64,000 nt of DNA from Porphyromonas vaginalis (GTDB lineage: Bacteria; Bacteroidota; Bacteroidia; Bacteroidales; Porphyromonadaceae). Positions within the stretch are counted from its first letter, which is position 1; each line of letters begins with the position of its first letter. Shown piece by piece: positions 26,587-34,814 of this stretch. The notes beneath the pieces are model-generated. The model was not told where the DNA came from and made no database searches. It saw nothing but the letters and a program-made list of their open reading frames with translations. Made by a program: the position numbers and the translations under genes. Location of the stretch: assembly GCF_958301595.1 (NCBI RefSeq), contig NZ_CATQJU010000001.1, positions 2,453,120 to 2,517,119 on the forward strand, in the 5' to 3' direction.

Positions 26587-27162
26587 ATGAAACATCTACT
26601 GATAGCTGACAATCACGACTCCTTTGTCTACAACCTCGTAGAGCTCCTGCGGCAGCTCGACGAGTGCTCCATGGAGATACACTACACGGAGCAGATCACG
26701 CCCGCCATGGTCGCGCACTGTCACGGCATCCTGCTCTCTCCAGGTCCTGGGATACCGACGGAGCAACCCTACCTGATGCAGCTCATAGACAGTTACCACA
26801 CGGAGCTGCCCATGCTGGGCGTTTGCCTAGGACATCAAGCACTCGCCAGCTACTGCGGTGCCGAGCTAGTGCAGCTCCGCGCCCCCCTCCACGGGCATAC
26901 CGACCAACTCATCATCGATCATCACGACACACTGCTACGAGACATCCCCACCGGGAGCCACATCGGGCGTTATCACTCGTGGGTCGTGCAGCCCGACAGC
27001 CTCCCCGACACGCTACAAGTCACGGCACACGCACAGTCCGATGGCACCATCATGGCACTACGTCATCGCAGCCTGCCGCTGTGGGGCGTGCAGTTTCACC
27101 CCGAGAGCTACATCTCCGACCACGGACGCCGCTACCTGCACAACTTCATCGCCCAGCTCTAG
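26587..27162 (+). CDS. pabA: Glutamine amidotransferase subunit of aminodeoxychorismate/anthranilate synthase
   Basis: This 191-residue class I glutaminase has the oxyanion block SPGPGIPTEQ, the nucleophile elbow GVCLGHQAL (Cys about residue 79) and the His-Glu pair FHPES. It hydrolyses glutamine to feed ammonia to PabB. Its divergent placement next to pabBC favours p-aminobenzoate synthesis; a shared role with TrpE cannot be excluded. Confidence 0.9.
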   Translation: MKHLLIADNHDSFVYNLVELLRQLDECSMEIHYTEQITPAMVAHCHGILLSPGPGIPTEQPYLMQLIDSYHTELPMLGVCLGHQALASYCGAELVQLRAPLHGHTDQLIIDHHDTLLRDIPTGSHIGRYHSWVVQPDSLPDTLQVTAHAQSDGTIMALRHRSLPLWGVQFHPESYISDHGRRYLHNFIAQL

Positions 27163-27191
27163 CACATCGTCCCCCGCCTTCCGCCAAAACC

Positions 27192-27238
27192 ACTTTTCGA
27201 AAAGCTACTTTTGCACGAAAAGTCGCTTTTCCAAAAGT
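27192..27238. repeat. Three CTTTT...AAAAG palindromes spaced 16-17 bp
   Basis: Units CTTTTCGAAAAG, ACTTTTGCACGAAAAGT and CTTTTCCAAAAG have centres near 27198.5, 27215 and 27231.5. They differ in the loop but keep the arms. A TATTGGC/TGTTGGC heptamer array (27247-27274) and five CTCTAAT/CTCTAAC heptamers (27320-27354) follow. Confidence 0.8.
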
Positions 27239-27371
27239 TACTCGCCTGTTGCCTATTGGCTGTTGGCTATTGGCTAGAGGCTCTAGTGCTACTAGGAATA
27301 CTAGTGCCACTAGAAAAACCTCTAATCTCTAACTTCTAATCTCTAACCTCTAACCACAGGGGCATTTTTGT

Positions 27372-27379
27372 TATCTTTG
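27372..27379 (+). promoter_or_regulatory. -7 box of the DUF4286-ruvC operon
   Basis: TATCTTTG lies about 58 bp before the start at 27437, just after a heptamer array that ends at 27354. No clear TTG is at the -33 position. Confidence 0.5.
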
Positions 27380-27436
27380 CATCATACCATGGGGTGGCTC
27401 TCGAGCGCACCTCGCTAGATCAACGACAATATCCCT

Positions 27437-27766
27437 ATGTATCGAGTCAACGTATCTATCTTTATCAAAGCTCAGGAGTATCAGCTCCTCGACCGTTTCC
27501 TACGCACTACGCTGGTGCCACTGCTCCGTGACGATGAGGGCGTGGCGCAGGTGGATCTCCTAGAGGTGATGGCACAGGCGCCTGTCGTGGAGATGGCGCA
27601 GCCGATGGACGATATGGTCCTAGCTCTGCTCATCTCTCTAGAGCAGGAGCGAGATGTAGAGCACTACCTCTCTGAGGTACTGTGCGAGCGGCTGGAGCTG
27701 CTGGGCAAGACCTTTGGCGAGCGCGTCCTATACCATGTCACCCCAATGAGACAGATCGCACTATGA
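27437..27766 (+). CDS. DUF4286-family protein
   Basis: This 109-residue protein starts [30 protein letters not shown] and ends [16 protein letters not shown]. It matches by recall the small DUF4286 family of Bacteroidetes, which resembles a ferredoxin-like alpha/beta fold and often sits beside recombination or tRNA genes. No catalytic residues are evident. Its stop overlaps the ruvC start (ATGA), so the two are translationally coupled. Biochemical function is unknown. Confidence 0.75.
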   Translation: MYRVNVSIFIKAQEYQLLDRFLRTTLVPLLRDDEGVAQVDLLEVMAQAPVVEMAQPMDDMVLALLISLEQERDVEHYLSEVLCERLELLGKTFGERVLYHVTPMRQIAL

Positions 27767-28341
27767 GCAAGTCACGCGGCGAGCGCATCCTTATCGGCAT
27801 CGACCCCGGCACCATCGTGATGGGCTACGGGTTGCTCTCCGTGCGGGGGCAGCAGGCCGAGATGCTCACTATGGGGGTGATCGAGCTGAGCCGTTACGAG
27901 GATCACTACACCCGTCTAGGACGTATCTATAGCCGTGTGGCGGGACTGATCGACGAGTTCCTACCTGATGAGATGGCTCTAGAGGCCCCTTTCTACGGCA
28001 AGAATGTGCAGTCGATGCTCAAGCTGGGGCGGGCGCAGGGGGTCGCTATGGCAGCGGCTCTGAGCCGAGACATACCCATCGCGGAGTACGTGCCGATGCG
28101 TGTCAAGCAGGCGATCACTGGTACGGGGCAAGCTTCCAAAGAGCAGGTGGCGACGATGCTCCAGCGAGTGCTGCGCATTCCCACCGAACTGATGCCGGAA
28201 AAGCTCGATGCGACCGACGGCTTGGCGGTCGCCTACTGTCACTTCCTGCAAACTTCTAATGCTGTGGCTACGTCCAACGTGAGTGCCAAGAGCTGGAAGG
28301 AGTTTATCAAAGCCAACCCCAACAAAGTGCACGGACTCTAA
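27763..28341 (+). CDS. ruvC: Holliday junction resolvase RuvC
   Basis: I chose the ATG at 27763 (192 residues, [17 protein letters not shown]) because it overlaps the DUF4286 stop and puts the first catalytic Asp (GIDPG) near residue 14. Glu in MALEAPFYG and the C-terminal acidic pair in [15 protein letters not shown] complete the four-acid active site of this RNase H-like dimeric endonuclease. It resolves four-way junctions with RuvAB. Length is slightly above the E. coli protein. Confidence 0.95.
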   Translation: MSKSRGERILIGIDPGTIVMGYGLLSVRGQQAEMLTMGVIELSRYEDHYTRLGRIYSRVAGLIDEFLPDEMALEAPFYGKNVQSMLKLGRAQGVAMAAALSRDIPIAEYVPMRVKQAITGTGQASKEQVATMLQRVLRIPTELMPEKLDATDGLAVAYCHFLQTSNAVATSNVSAKSWKEFIKANPNKVHGL

Positions 28342-28369
28342 GCGAAACAGAACCATAACAACAGAACCT

Positions 28370-29761
28370 ATGACCTCCATCCGCAAACTACTCATACTCC
28401 TCTGCTGCTACCTCTGTGGCGCACTGCTTCTATCAGCGCAACAAGAGACAAAGCAGGCACTTCCCCTCGGCATCTGGGAGGGCACCCTGCAAGTCTCAGG
28501 CACGGAGCTACCGCTCCGCTTCAACATCTTTAGAGATAAACAAGAGACTGTCTGCTGCACGATGGATAGTCCGTCGCAGATGGCGACTGGTATCGAAGCA
28601 ACGATCGAGCTTGCCGAGGGCGTCGTCATCACCATTCCGAATCTATACATTCGCTACGAGGGGAAGCTAACGAGTAGCGACACCATCGTGGGAACCTTCG
28701 CTCAGGGCGGTATGTCGCTACCGCTCACACTCGTACGAGCCAGTAAGCCCGCCAAGGCTGATCGTCCGCAGACGCCACAGCCCCCCTACCCCTACGAGAC
28801 GGAGGAGGTGACCTTTTACAACGGCTCGGCACCGCTCCACGGCACGCTCACCTACCCTGTCGGGCATCAGGCGGGGAGCCGTGTGGGGCAGGTCGTGCTC
28901 TTTGTCTCTGGCTCGGGCATACAGGATCGTGATGAGACTCTTGCGGAGCATAAGCCCTTTGCCGTGCTGGCGGACTACTTGGCGCGGCATGGCGTAGCGA
29001 CGCTGCGCTACGACGATCGTGGCTATCACGACGATATAGACTCGGTCAGTGTCGCCGAGGCGACTACTGCAACGCTAGCGGACGATGCAGCAGCAGCGGT
29101 CCACTACCTACGCAGTCGTAAGGCTTTCGACAAGGTGGGCGTGCTAGGTCATAGCGAGGGCGGTACCATCGCCTTCATGCTGGCAGCTCGAGGCGTCCCT
29201 GACTTCATCATTAGCTTAGCGGGTAGCACGCTGCCTGGCAAGGAGGTTTTGCAAGACCAGATGGACCTGGCCCTTACTCGGGCAGAGGTGCCAGAAGAGC
29301 TTCGAGCAGAGTATCTGCGAGCAGCTGTGGCGACCTTTGACCAAGCTGCTCAGAGCGACCTGCGTGGCGAGGCTTTGGTCACCAAGGTGCTGTCGGAGGG
29401 ACATTACCAGCTTCCTATCGGATTGGTCTTGGATCTCAAGAAGGTTGCCGATGGGCTAAACCCTTGGCTTATCTACTTCACGCAATACGATCCGAAGGGG
29501 GATATAGCGCAGACGCACTGCCCTGTGCTGGCACTCAACGGTTCGCTAGACCAACAGGTGCTGGCGGACAAGCATCTGCCCGTCATCGAGCAGAGTCTCC
29601 CGACGGGGACACCACGGCAAGTGCGCAAGCTGGAGGGGCTGAACCACCTCTTCCAGCATGCGACGACAGGAGCCGTGAGCGAATACTATCAGATCAGCGA
29701 GACGATCGCTCCCGAGGTACTGGAGCTGATCGCCGAGTGGATCACCAAACTAACTAAATAG
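28370..29761 (+). CDS. Secreted alpha/beta hydrolase
   Basis: I chose the ATG at 28370 (463 residues), giving a signal peptide MTSIRKLLILLCCYLCGALLL with cleavage near SAQ. The N-terminal domain (about 25-125) is a small beta-rich domain seen before many Bacteroidetes hydrolases. The hydrolase domain has VLFVSGSGIQDRDE (oxyanion strand), the nucleophile elbow GHSEGG, Asp in LNGSLDQQV and His in EGLNHLFQ, giving a Ser-Asp-His triad. It is probably a periplasmic esterase or peptidase-like enzyme; its substrate is unknown. Confidence 0.85.
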   Translation: MTSIRKLLILLCCYLCGALLLSAQQETKQALPLGIWEGTLQVSGTELPLRFNIFRDKQETVCCTMDSPSQMATGIEATIELAEGVVITIPNLYIRYEGKLTSSDTIVGTFAQGGMSLPLTLVRASKPAKADRPQTPQPPYPYETEEVTFYNGSAPLHGTLTYPVGHQAGSRVGQVVLFVSGSGIQDRDETLAEHKPFAVLADYLARHGVATLRYDDRGYHDDIDSVSVAEATTATLADDAAAAVHYLRSRKAFDKVGVLGHSEGGTIAFMLAARGVPDFIISLAGSTLPGKEVLQDQMDLALTRAEVPEELRAEYLRAAVATFDQAAQSDLRGEALVTKVLSEGHYQLPIGLVLDLKKVADGLNPWLIYFTQYDPKGDIAQTHCPVLALNGSLDQQVLADKHLPVIEQSLPTGTPRQVRKLEGLNHLFQHATTGAVSEYYQISETIAPEVLELIAEWITKLTK

Positions 29762-29788
29762 AGACTGTTGCAAAAGTCGACAATTTCA
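29762..29788. repeat. Solo end of a TGTTGCAAAAGTC-type element
   Basis: AGACTGTTGCAAAAGTCGAC directly after the hydrolase stop matches the end of the MITE-like element at 56279-56455. Only one end is present, so this is a remnant. Confidence 0.5.
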
Positions 29789-29804
29789 AATAAGGACTAA
29801 ATCA

Positions 29805-31250
29805 ATGAGTAAGATCAAGACTCCACAGAGCGGTGAGACGGGGCAGCTCTCGTGGCTATACGACCCCAAGGAGCAGTCGCTCACACTATCGGGTGCGGGT
29901 GCTATACCCGACTACCCTATTGGAGAAACCCCATGGCGGGAGTTCAGAGATGAGATCAAGTCAATCGTGCTAGAGGAGGGGGTGACCCGTATCGGTGACT
30001 ACGCCTTCTATAACTGCAAGGCACTCACGAGCGTTGAGATACCCGAGGGGGTGACGCAGATCGGAGAGAGTGCTTTCGCCTGCTGCCAGAGCCTAAAGGC
30101 TGTGACGATCCCAGGGAGCGTCACGGAGATTGGCGAGGGCGCTTTTGAGTCTTGTGACAGTATGAAGACGCTAGAGCTGACTTCGGGGTTGAAGCGTGTG
30201 GGTGCCTTTGCTTTTAGCGAGTGCTTCTCACTTAGGGCGCTCGACCTGCCTGACACGGTGGAGCGGATCGAGCGTAGTGCTTTTACGGGTACGGCGCTCA
30301 AAAAGTTGGTCATCCCCAGCAATGTGCAGGAGATCGGCGACAACGCCTTCAATGGGTGCATCAGGCTCAGCAAGCTGAAGCTCTCGGAGGGCATTCGGGT
30401 GATTGAGGAGATGGCTTTTAGCAATTGTAGCGACCTCACAAAGGTGCTCATCCCCGCCTCGGTAGAGCGTCTAGGCGATGGGGTCTTTGCGGACTGTCTG
30501 GCTATGACGAAGATCGCTGTTGCCCCTGAGAGTGAGCACTTTGTCGTAGAGGACAACATCCTATATAGTAAGGACATGAGTACACTGCTACACTATCCGG
30601 CGGGTAAGGAGGAGCAGGAGTTTACACTGCCTGAGGAGGTGCGCAAGATTGCGGGTCTAGCCTTTGCGAGCAACTACTATCTCACGGACGTAACGCTCGG
30701 AGATTATCTAGAGGAGATTGGGTCGTATGCTTTCGCCCGCTGCTATGGTCTCACCTACATGTATCTGCCACCGCAGACGACGCGTCTCGGGGTCGCCCCC
30801 TTTCACGACTGTACGGAGCTCCAAGAGATTGAGGTCGATCTGGACAATCCTTGCTACTCCTCGCTCGGTGGAATCATATATAATGAGGAGCAGACGCAAC
30901 TGATCCAGTACCCTGCAGGAATCTGTGCTGAGTCTTATACCATTCCCGAGATGGTGCAAGAGATCGCTGAATACGCTTGCTACGACGCCCAGAACCTCGA
31001 AGTCTTAGAGATACCCGCCGGGGTGCGCAAGATTGGAGATCTGGCGTTTGCTTTCTGTGATCAGCTGCGCGAAGTGGAGCTCCAAGCGACTGATCCCGCA
31101 CAGATAGAGGTCGGTATGATGGCTTTCTTTAGTGTATTTGGTACGCCCCGCAAGCTTCGTGTGCCTAGGGGGAGCCGCAAGCTCTACGAGAAGAACGACC
31201 TGTGGCTAGACTACTCCCACAAGATCGTCGAGCAACCGAAGAAGAGTTAG
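29805..31250 (+). CDS. BspA-type leucine-rich repeat protein
   Basis: The 481-residue protein contains about fifteen repeats of the BspA/TpLRR form (for example IGDYAFYNCKALTSVEIPEGVTQ, spaced 22-24 residues) from about residue 55 onward. Such repeats form a curved solenoid used in adhesion or immune-modulating contacts. Unusually, no signal peptide is visible at the start (MSKIKTPQSGETG), so this copy may be cytosolic or leave by a nonclassical route. The N-terminal 50 residues resemble the short capping region of this family. Its stop codon lies in a GTTAGAG heptamer array. Confidence 0.85.
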   Translation: MSKIKTPQSGETGQLSWLYDPKEQSLTLSGAGAIPDYPIGETPWREFRDEIKSIVLEEGVTRIGDYAFYNCKALTSVEIPEGVTQIGESAFACCQSLKAVTIPGSVTEIGEGAFESCDSMKTLELTSGLKRVGAFAFSECFSLRALDLPDTVERIERSAFTGTALKKLVIPSNVQEIGDNAFNGCIRLSKLKLSEGIRVIEEMAFSNCSDLTKVLIPASVERLGDGVFADCLAMTKIAVAPESEHFVVEDNILYSKDMSTLLHYPAGKEEQEFTLPEEVRKIAGLAFASNYYLTDVTLGDYLEEIGSYAFARCYGLTYMYLPPQTTRLGVAPFHDCTELQEIEVDLDNPCYSSLGGIIYNEEQTQLIQYPAGICAESYTIPEMVQEIAEYACYDAQNLEVLEIPAGVRKIGDLAFAFCDQLREVELQATDPAQIEVGMMAFFSVFGTPRKLRVPRGSRKLYEKNDLWLDYSHKIVEQPKKS

Positions 31251-31294
31251 AGATTAGAAGTTAGAGATTAGACCTTAGAGGTTAGAGGTTAGAG
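31246..31294. repeat. Heptamer array (G/A)TTAGA(G/A), seven units, at the LRR gene stop
   Basis: Units GTTAGAG, ATTAGAA, GTTAGAG, ATTAGAC, CTTAGAG and two GTTAGAG follow without gaps. The TAG of the first unit is the stop of the LRR gene. Four GCCAACA/GCTAACA units follow at 31346-31373. Confidence 0.9.
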
Positions 31295-31397
31295 GTCTGA
31301 TCATTCCGATAGCTCAGATGGTTCAGATGGTTCCGATAGCTCCCCGCCAACAGCTAACAGCTAACAGCCAATCCCTATTTACATCTCTTTACAGGGA

Positions 31398-31606
31398 AAT
31401 TCGTCCGATTCTCTCCTTTCTCGAATATCCACGTGGATACTTTTTATTCTCCACGTGGGCGTCAAAAAATTCCTCCGAAGTTTCATTTGATTCCTCCGAA
31501 GTTTCATTTCATTCTTCCGAAGTTTTATTTTGCGCCCACGTGGAGGATTTTCTTTTTCCACGTGGGTATTTCAAAATCCCCACGTGGAAATCACTTTTCC
31601 CCGACA
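31398..31606. repeat. Palindrome-array element (CCACGTGG type), copy A
   Basis: Eight dyads lie at centres of about 31432.5, 31454.5, 31477, 31498, 31518, 31539.5, 31561.5 and 31583.5, spaced 21-22 bp. Five are CCACGTGG and the central three are TTCyTCCGAAG. Shared flanks extend to GGAAATTCGTCC on the left and TTTTCCCCGACA on the right. The first dyad extends to TATCCACGTGGATA. An inverted copy lies at 59774-59985. The remaining sequence to 31720 shows no gene. Confidence 0.93.
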
Positions 31607-31725
31607 CAGCACCGTATTGATATGTAGCCAGTTCTAAATTTTCGTAATGAGTCAACTTCTAGTCGGAGAAACCCGTCCGTCCCCAAACCAGCGATACGTC
31701 GACTTGTAGGGACGAAGTAACACTA

Positions 31726-31774
31726 GCTAACAGCTAACAGCCAATCGCTAACAGCCAACAGCCAACAGCTAACC
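31726..31774. repeat. Heptamer array GCTAACA/GCCAACA, seven units, abutting the ftsX promoter
   Basis: Seven units run 31726-31774 and end directly before the TTG of the promoter at 31775. Copy-number change by slippage could alter the DNA immediately upstream of the ftsX promoter. Confidence 0.9.
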
Positions 31775-31806
31775 TTGGCTTCGCTTCAGATATTTGAGTA
31801 CCTTTG
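31775..31806 (+). promoter_or_regulatory. Promoter of the ftsX operon
   Basis: TTG at 31775-31777 and TACCTTTG at 31799-31806 are separated by 21 bp. A leader of about 130 bp precedes the ftsX start. Confidence 0.7.
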
Positions 31807-31942
31807 CATAATTACTGTATGATGCCCTTTGTATAGTCTTTGATACGGGCTAGGTGGGGGCGCATACTGTTGCTTGACTTCTTTTATCTGTTGTAACCAT
31901 AACACAGCCCGCACGTTTCACCGCTAAGACTCACGCTCGCCT

Positions 31943-32830
31943 ATGTCGCATCACACACCTCGTCCACGGCGCCGATCGCTACTCCCCTCCTCTAGGATTA
32001 TTGCGATCGTCTGTATCGCCCTACCACTCTTCCTGCTGGGATCTATCGCTCTCCTTGAGGTGGGCAAGTGCCACCTAGAGCAGTCGGTACGCGAGGAGAT
32101 GACCTTCACTGTCTTACTAGACCCTGAGACCACTCCTCAGGATAGCATACGACTGATGCAGCAGGTGAGTCAGGCTCCATACGTCAAAGATGTAACTTAC
32201 ATAACGCCCGCAGATGCTGCACGACAGCTCCAAGAGGAGATAGGCGAAGATCCTGTGGCGGTCCTCGGCTTTAACCCCCTACAGCCCTCGCTTGAGGTGC
32301 ATCTCAAGTCTCAGTACGCCGTAGCCGATAGCATGGCGCAGATAGAGAGCGACTTCGCCTCGTGGGGTAATGTGCAGATGATGAGCTACCGTGGAGACAT
32401 GCTCCAGATGATCGATGAGAATATGCAGCATCTCTCCACAATCCTACTGATCGTCTCACTAATTCTGTTGATCATCGCTATCATACAGGTCAATAGTATG
32501 ACCCACATTATGATCTACAGCCGACGCTTCTTGATCCGCTCTATGACCTTATTGGGCGCCAAGCCTAGCTTGATACGTAAGCCTTTTACCACCTATAGTA
32601 TCTTCAACGGTCTGTGGGGAGGCTTGCTGGCGGTCTGTATGCTCCTAGGCACGCTCTGCTATATGACACAGCGCAATCCGCTACTCATCGAGAGCTACCT
32701 CAGCTATGGCGAGGTGGCGATCATCCTCGGGGGGATCATCTGCCTCGGCATCTTGCTCTCGTGGATCACCGCCTCGATATCGACGAGTAAATATATTCGT
32801 ATGGATGGCGGACGTATCGTCATGGCTTAG
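31943..32830 (+). CDS. ftsX: Cell division permease-like protein FtsX
   Basis: This 295-residue protein has FtsX topology: one membrane segment after a basic cytoplasmic start (about 19-42), an extracytoplasmic domain (ECD, about 43-165, with TFTVLLDPETTPQ and YITPADAARQLQEE), then three membrane segments near 168-190, 222-245 and 260-285. With the ATPase FtsE it controls peptidoglycan hydrolase activation at the septum. It leads a tightly packed run ftsX-DUF3098-uppP-truB-queA-folK-mnmE. Confidence 0.9.
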   Translation: MSHHTPRPRRRSLLPSSRIIAIVCIALPLFLLGSIALLEVGKCHLEQSVREEMTFTVLLDPETTPQDSIRLMQQVSQAPYVKDVTYITPADAARQLQEEIGEDPVAVLGFNPLQPSLEVHLKSQYAVADSMAQIESDFASWGNVQMMSYRGDMLQMIDENMQHLSTILLIVSLILLIIAIIQVNSMTHIMIYSRRFLIRSMTLLGAKPSLIRKPFTTYSIFNGLWGGLLAVCMLLGTLCYMTQRNPLLIESYLSYGEVAIILGGIICLGILLSWITASISTSKYIRMDGGRIVMA

Positions 32831-32861
32831 TCATTATCTCATACATCACAACTTATCAATT

Positions 32862-33122
32862 ATGGTATTTGGCAAGAAGAACTATATCCTCCTAGCGATC
32901 TCCGTGGGGATCATCATCTTGGGTCTCCTCTTGATGTCGGGGGGAGGTAGTGCAGACAATCCAGAGTTTACGGCAGAGATCTTTAGCACACGTCGTATCG
33001 TCGTAGCACCTATCGTCACGCTGGTCGGCTTCCTCCTAATCATCTACGCTATCATGGCTAAGCCCAAAAGCCCCAACAAAAGCAAAGACAAGGATAGCAA
33101 TACTACGCCACAGAACAAGTAA
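32862..33122 (+). CDS. DUF3098-family small membrane protein
   Basis: I chose the ATG at 32862 (86 residues, MVFGKKNYILLAISVGIIILG); a longer frame from 32706 overlaps ftsX in another frame and is rejected. It has two membrane segments (about 8-27 and 47-66) separated by SGGGSADNPEFTAEIFSTRRI, the DUF3098 pattern, and a Lys-rich tail. It lies between ftsX and uppP, as in many Bacteroidetes, which suggests a cell-envelope role that is not known. Confidence 0.85.
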   Translation: MVFGKKNYILLAISVGIIILGLLLMSGGGSADNPEFTAEIFSTRRIVVAPIVTLVGFLLIIYAIMAKPKSPNKSKDKDSNTTPQNK

Positions 33123-33146
33123 ACCTCTTGTGCCGAAACGCTTAAG

Positions 33147-33998
33147 ATGACGCTACTCGAATCCATTATTCTAGCCATCGTAGAGGGGCTGACGGAGTTT
33201 CTCCCAGTCAGCTCTACGGGGCACATGATCCTCACGCAGGGTATACTCGGGATGGAGAGTACCCCTTTCCTACGAGCCTTTACGGTGATGATCCAGTTTG
33301 GAGCGATCCTATCGGTCGTAGTGCTGTACTACAAGCGATTCTTCACCTTTCGGGTAGAAGAGGGCGCACGACAGCTACCGCAGCGGTGGCAGTGGGTAGG
33401 ACGCTTTTCCTTTTATATCAAGCTCCTCGTCGGTCTCATCCCGGCAGCAGTCATCGGACTACTACTGGAGGAGCAGATAGACAAGCTCCTAGACAATGTC
33501 TATGTAGTCGCCACGATGCTCTTCTTGGGTGGCATCTTTATGCTCTTCATCGATCGCATTTGGCCTGCTACAAAACAGACGGTGGAGCGTCCGTCGTATC
33601 GCAATGCTTTCGTCATCGGTTGCTTTCAGACCATCGCTATGATCCCAGGCGTATCACGCTCTATGGCGACGATCGTGGGTGGACTGCAACAGCGACTCAC
33701 GAGACGCGCAGCGACCGAGTTCTCCTTCTTCCTGGCGGTGCCGACGATGCTCGGCGCTACCCTACTCAAGGGGTACAAGCTCCTCTCCGATCCTGTCTCT
33801 AGTCAGAAGCTTCAGGAAAACTGGGTGGCACTACTAGTGGGTAATGTGGTTGCCTTCGTAGTAGCACTACTGGCGATCAGGTTCTTTATCAACTATGTGA
33901 CCCGCTACGGCTTCAAGCTCTTCGGCTACTACCGTATCGTGGTCGGTCTACTGGTACTCATCCTACTACTCTGCGGGGTGCCTCTAGCAATGCACTAA
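33147..33998 (+). CDS. uppP: Undecaprenyl-diphosphatase
   Basis: This 283-residue integral membrane protein has about eight membrane segments. The two conserved motifs are [17 protein letters not shown] near residues 13-29 and [14 protein letters not shown] at 167-180. These supply the Glu, Ser and Arg that hydrolyse undecaprenyl pyrophosphate to the monophosphate carrier for peptidoglycan and glycans. It confers bacitracin tolerance in other bacteria. It precedes truB by one base. Confidence 0.96.
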   Translation: MTLLESIILAIVEGLTEFLPVSSTGHMILTQGILGMESTPFLRAFTVMIQFGAILSVVVLYYKRFFTFRVEEGARQLPQRWQWVGRFSFYIKLLVGLIPAAVIGLLLEEQIDKLLDNVYVVATMLFLGGIFMLFIDRIWPATKQTVERPSYRNAFVIGCFQTIAMIPGVSRSMATIVGGLQQRLTRRAATEFSFFLAVPTMLGATLLKGYKLLSDPVSSQKLQENWVALLVGNVVAFVVALLAIRFFINYVTRYGFKLFGYYRIVVGLLVLILLLCGVPLAMH

Positions 33999-33999
33999 G

Positions 34000-34764
34000 A
34001 TGAATCAGGAAGTCTCCTCCAAGCTCTACACACCTGCCGACCTGCAGACTCATCGCCCCCTCACGCTACGTTCGGGAGCGATCATACCCTTGGACAAGCC
34101 GTTGGGGTGGACCTCCTTTGACGTGGTCAATAAAGTGCGCATCATGGTGCGCAAGGTGACAGGCGTCAAGCGCATCAAGGTGGGACACGCTGGGACGCTC
34201 GACCCGCAGGCGACGGGCGTGCTGGTGCTCTGCACAGGGCGTGCTACGAAGCTCATCGAGCAGCTGATGGACCACGACAAGGAGTACCGCGCCACGCTAC
34301 AGCTCGGAGCCACCACACCCTCCTTTGACAGCGAGCACGAGATCGACGCAACCTATCCCTACGAACATATCACGGAGGAGATGGTGCGGAGTGCCTTGCA
34401 CCAGTTCACGGGAGAGATCGATCAGCGACCTCCCACCTTCTCAGCTGTCAAGGTAGGGGGCATACGCGCCTATGACCTAGCCCGTCAGGGACAGGAGGTA
34501 GAGCTAGCACACAAGCGCATCACCATTCACGAGCTAGAGCTACTCAGCTTCACGCCCCCCGCCCTACAGCTACGCATCGTCTGTAGCAGAGGCACCTACA
34601 TTCGTTCGCTGGCTCGTGACCTCGGCACGGCTCTCAGTTCGGGAGCTTACCTCACCCAGCTGGTGCGGACACGCTCTGGCGAGGTGTCACAGGCAGACTG
34701 CTTTAGCCTCGATCAGCTAGACGAACTGCTCGCCCTAACGCCCGACGAGGAAAAGCTCTCCTGA
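34000..34764 (+). CDS. truB: tRNA pseudouridine-55 synthase
   Basis: This 254-residue enzyme isomerises U55 in the T-loop of tRNAs. The catalytic block GHAGTLDPQATGVLVL places the nucleophilic Asp at residue 68, and RGTYIRSLARDLG is motif III. The C-terminal PUA domain is short or absent, as in other small bacterial TruB. The start follows uppP immediately. Confidence 0.96.
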   Translation: MNQEVSSKLYTPADLQTHRPLTLRSGAIIPLDKPLGWTSFDVVNKVRIMVRKVTGVKRIKVGHAGTLDPQATGVLVLCTGRATKLIEQLMDHDKEYRATLQLGATTPSFDSEHEIDATYPYEHITEEMVRSALHQFTGEIDQRPPTFSAVKVGGIRAYDLARQGQEVELAHKRITIHELELLSFTPPALQLRIVCSRGTYIRSLARDLGTALSSGAYLTQLVRTRSGEVSQADCFSLDQLDELLALTPDEEKLS

Positions 34765-34814
34765 CCAAACACCCTTACTATACTCACTCTATCCCATTAG
34801 AAACAGAATCCAAT

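Noticed and set aside
31398..31606. CRISPR array
   Set aside because: Units are palindromic and the same unit repeats with variable short linkers; there are no unique spacers of constant length and no cas genes.
31318..31620. Plus-strand frame of 100 codons with SSEVSF-like repeats
   Set aside because: It is a translation of the CCACGTGG palindrome array; the periodic residues come from the 21-22 bp DNA repeat.
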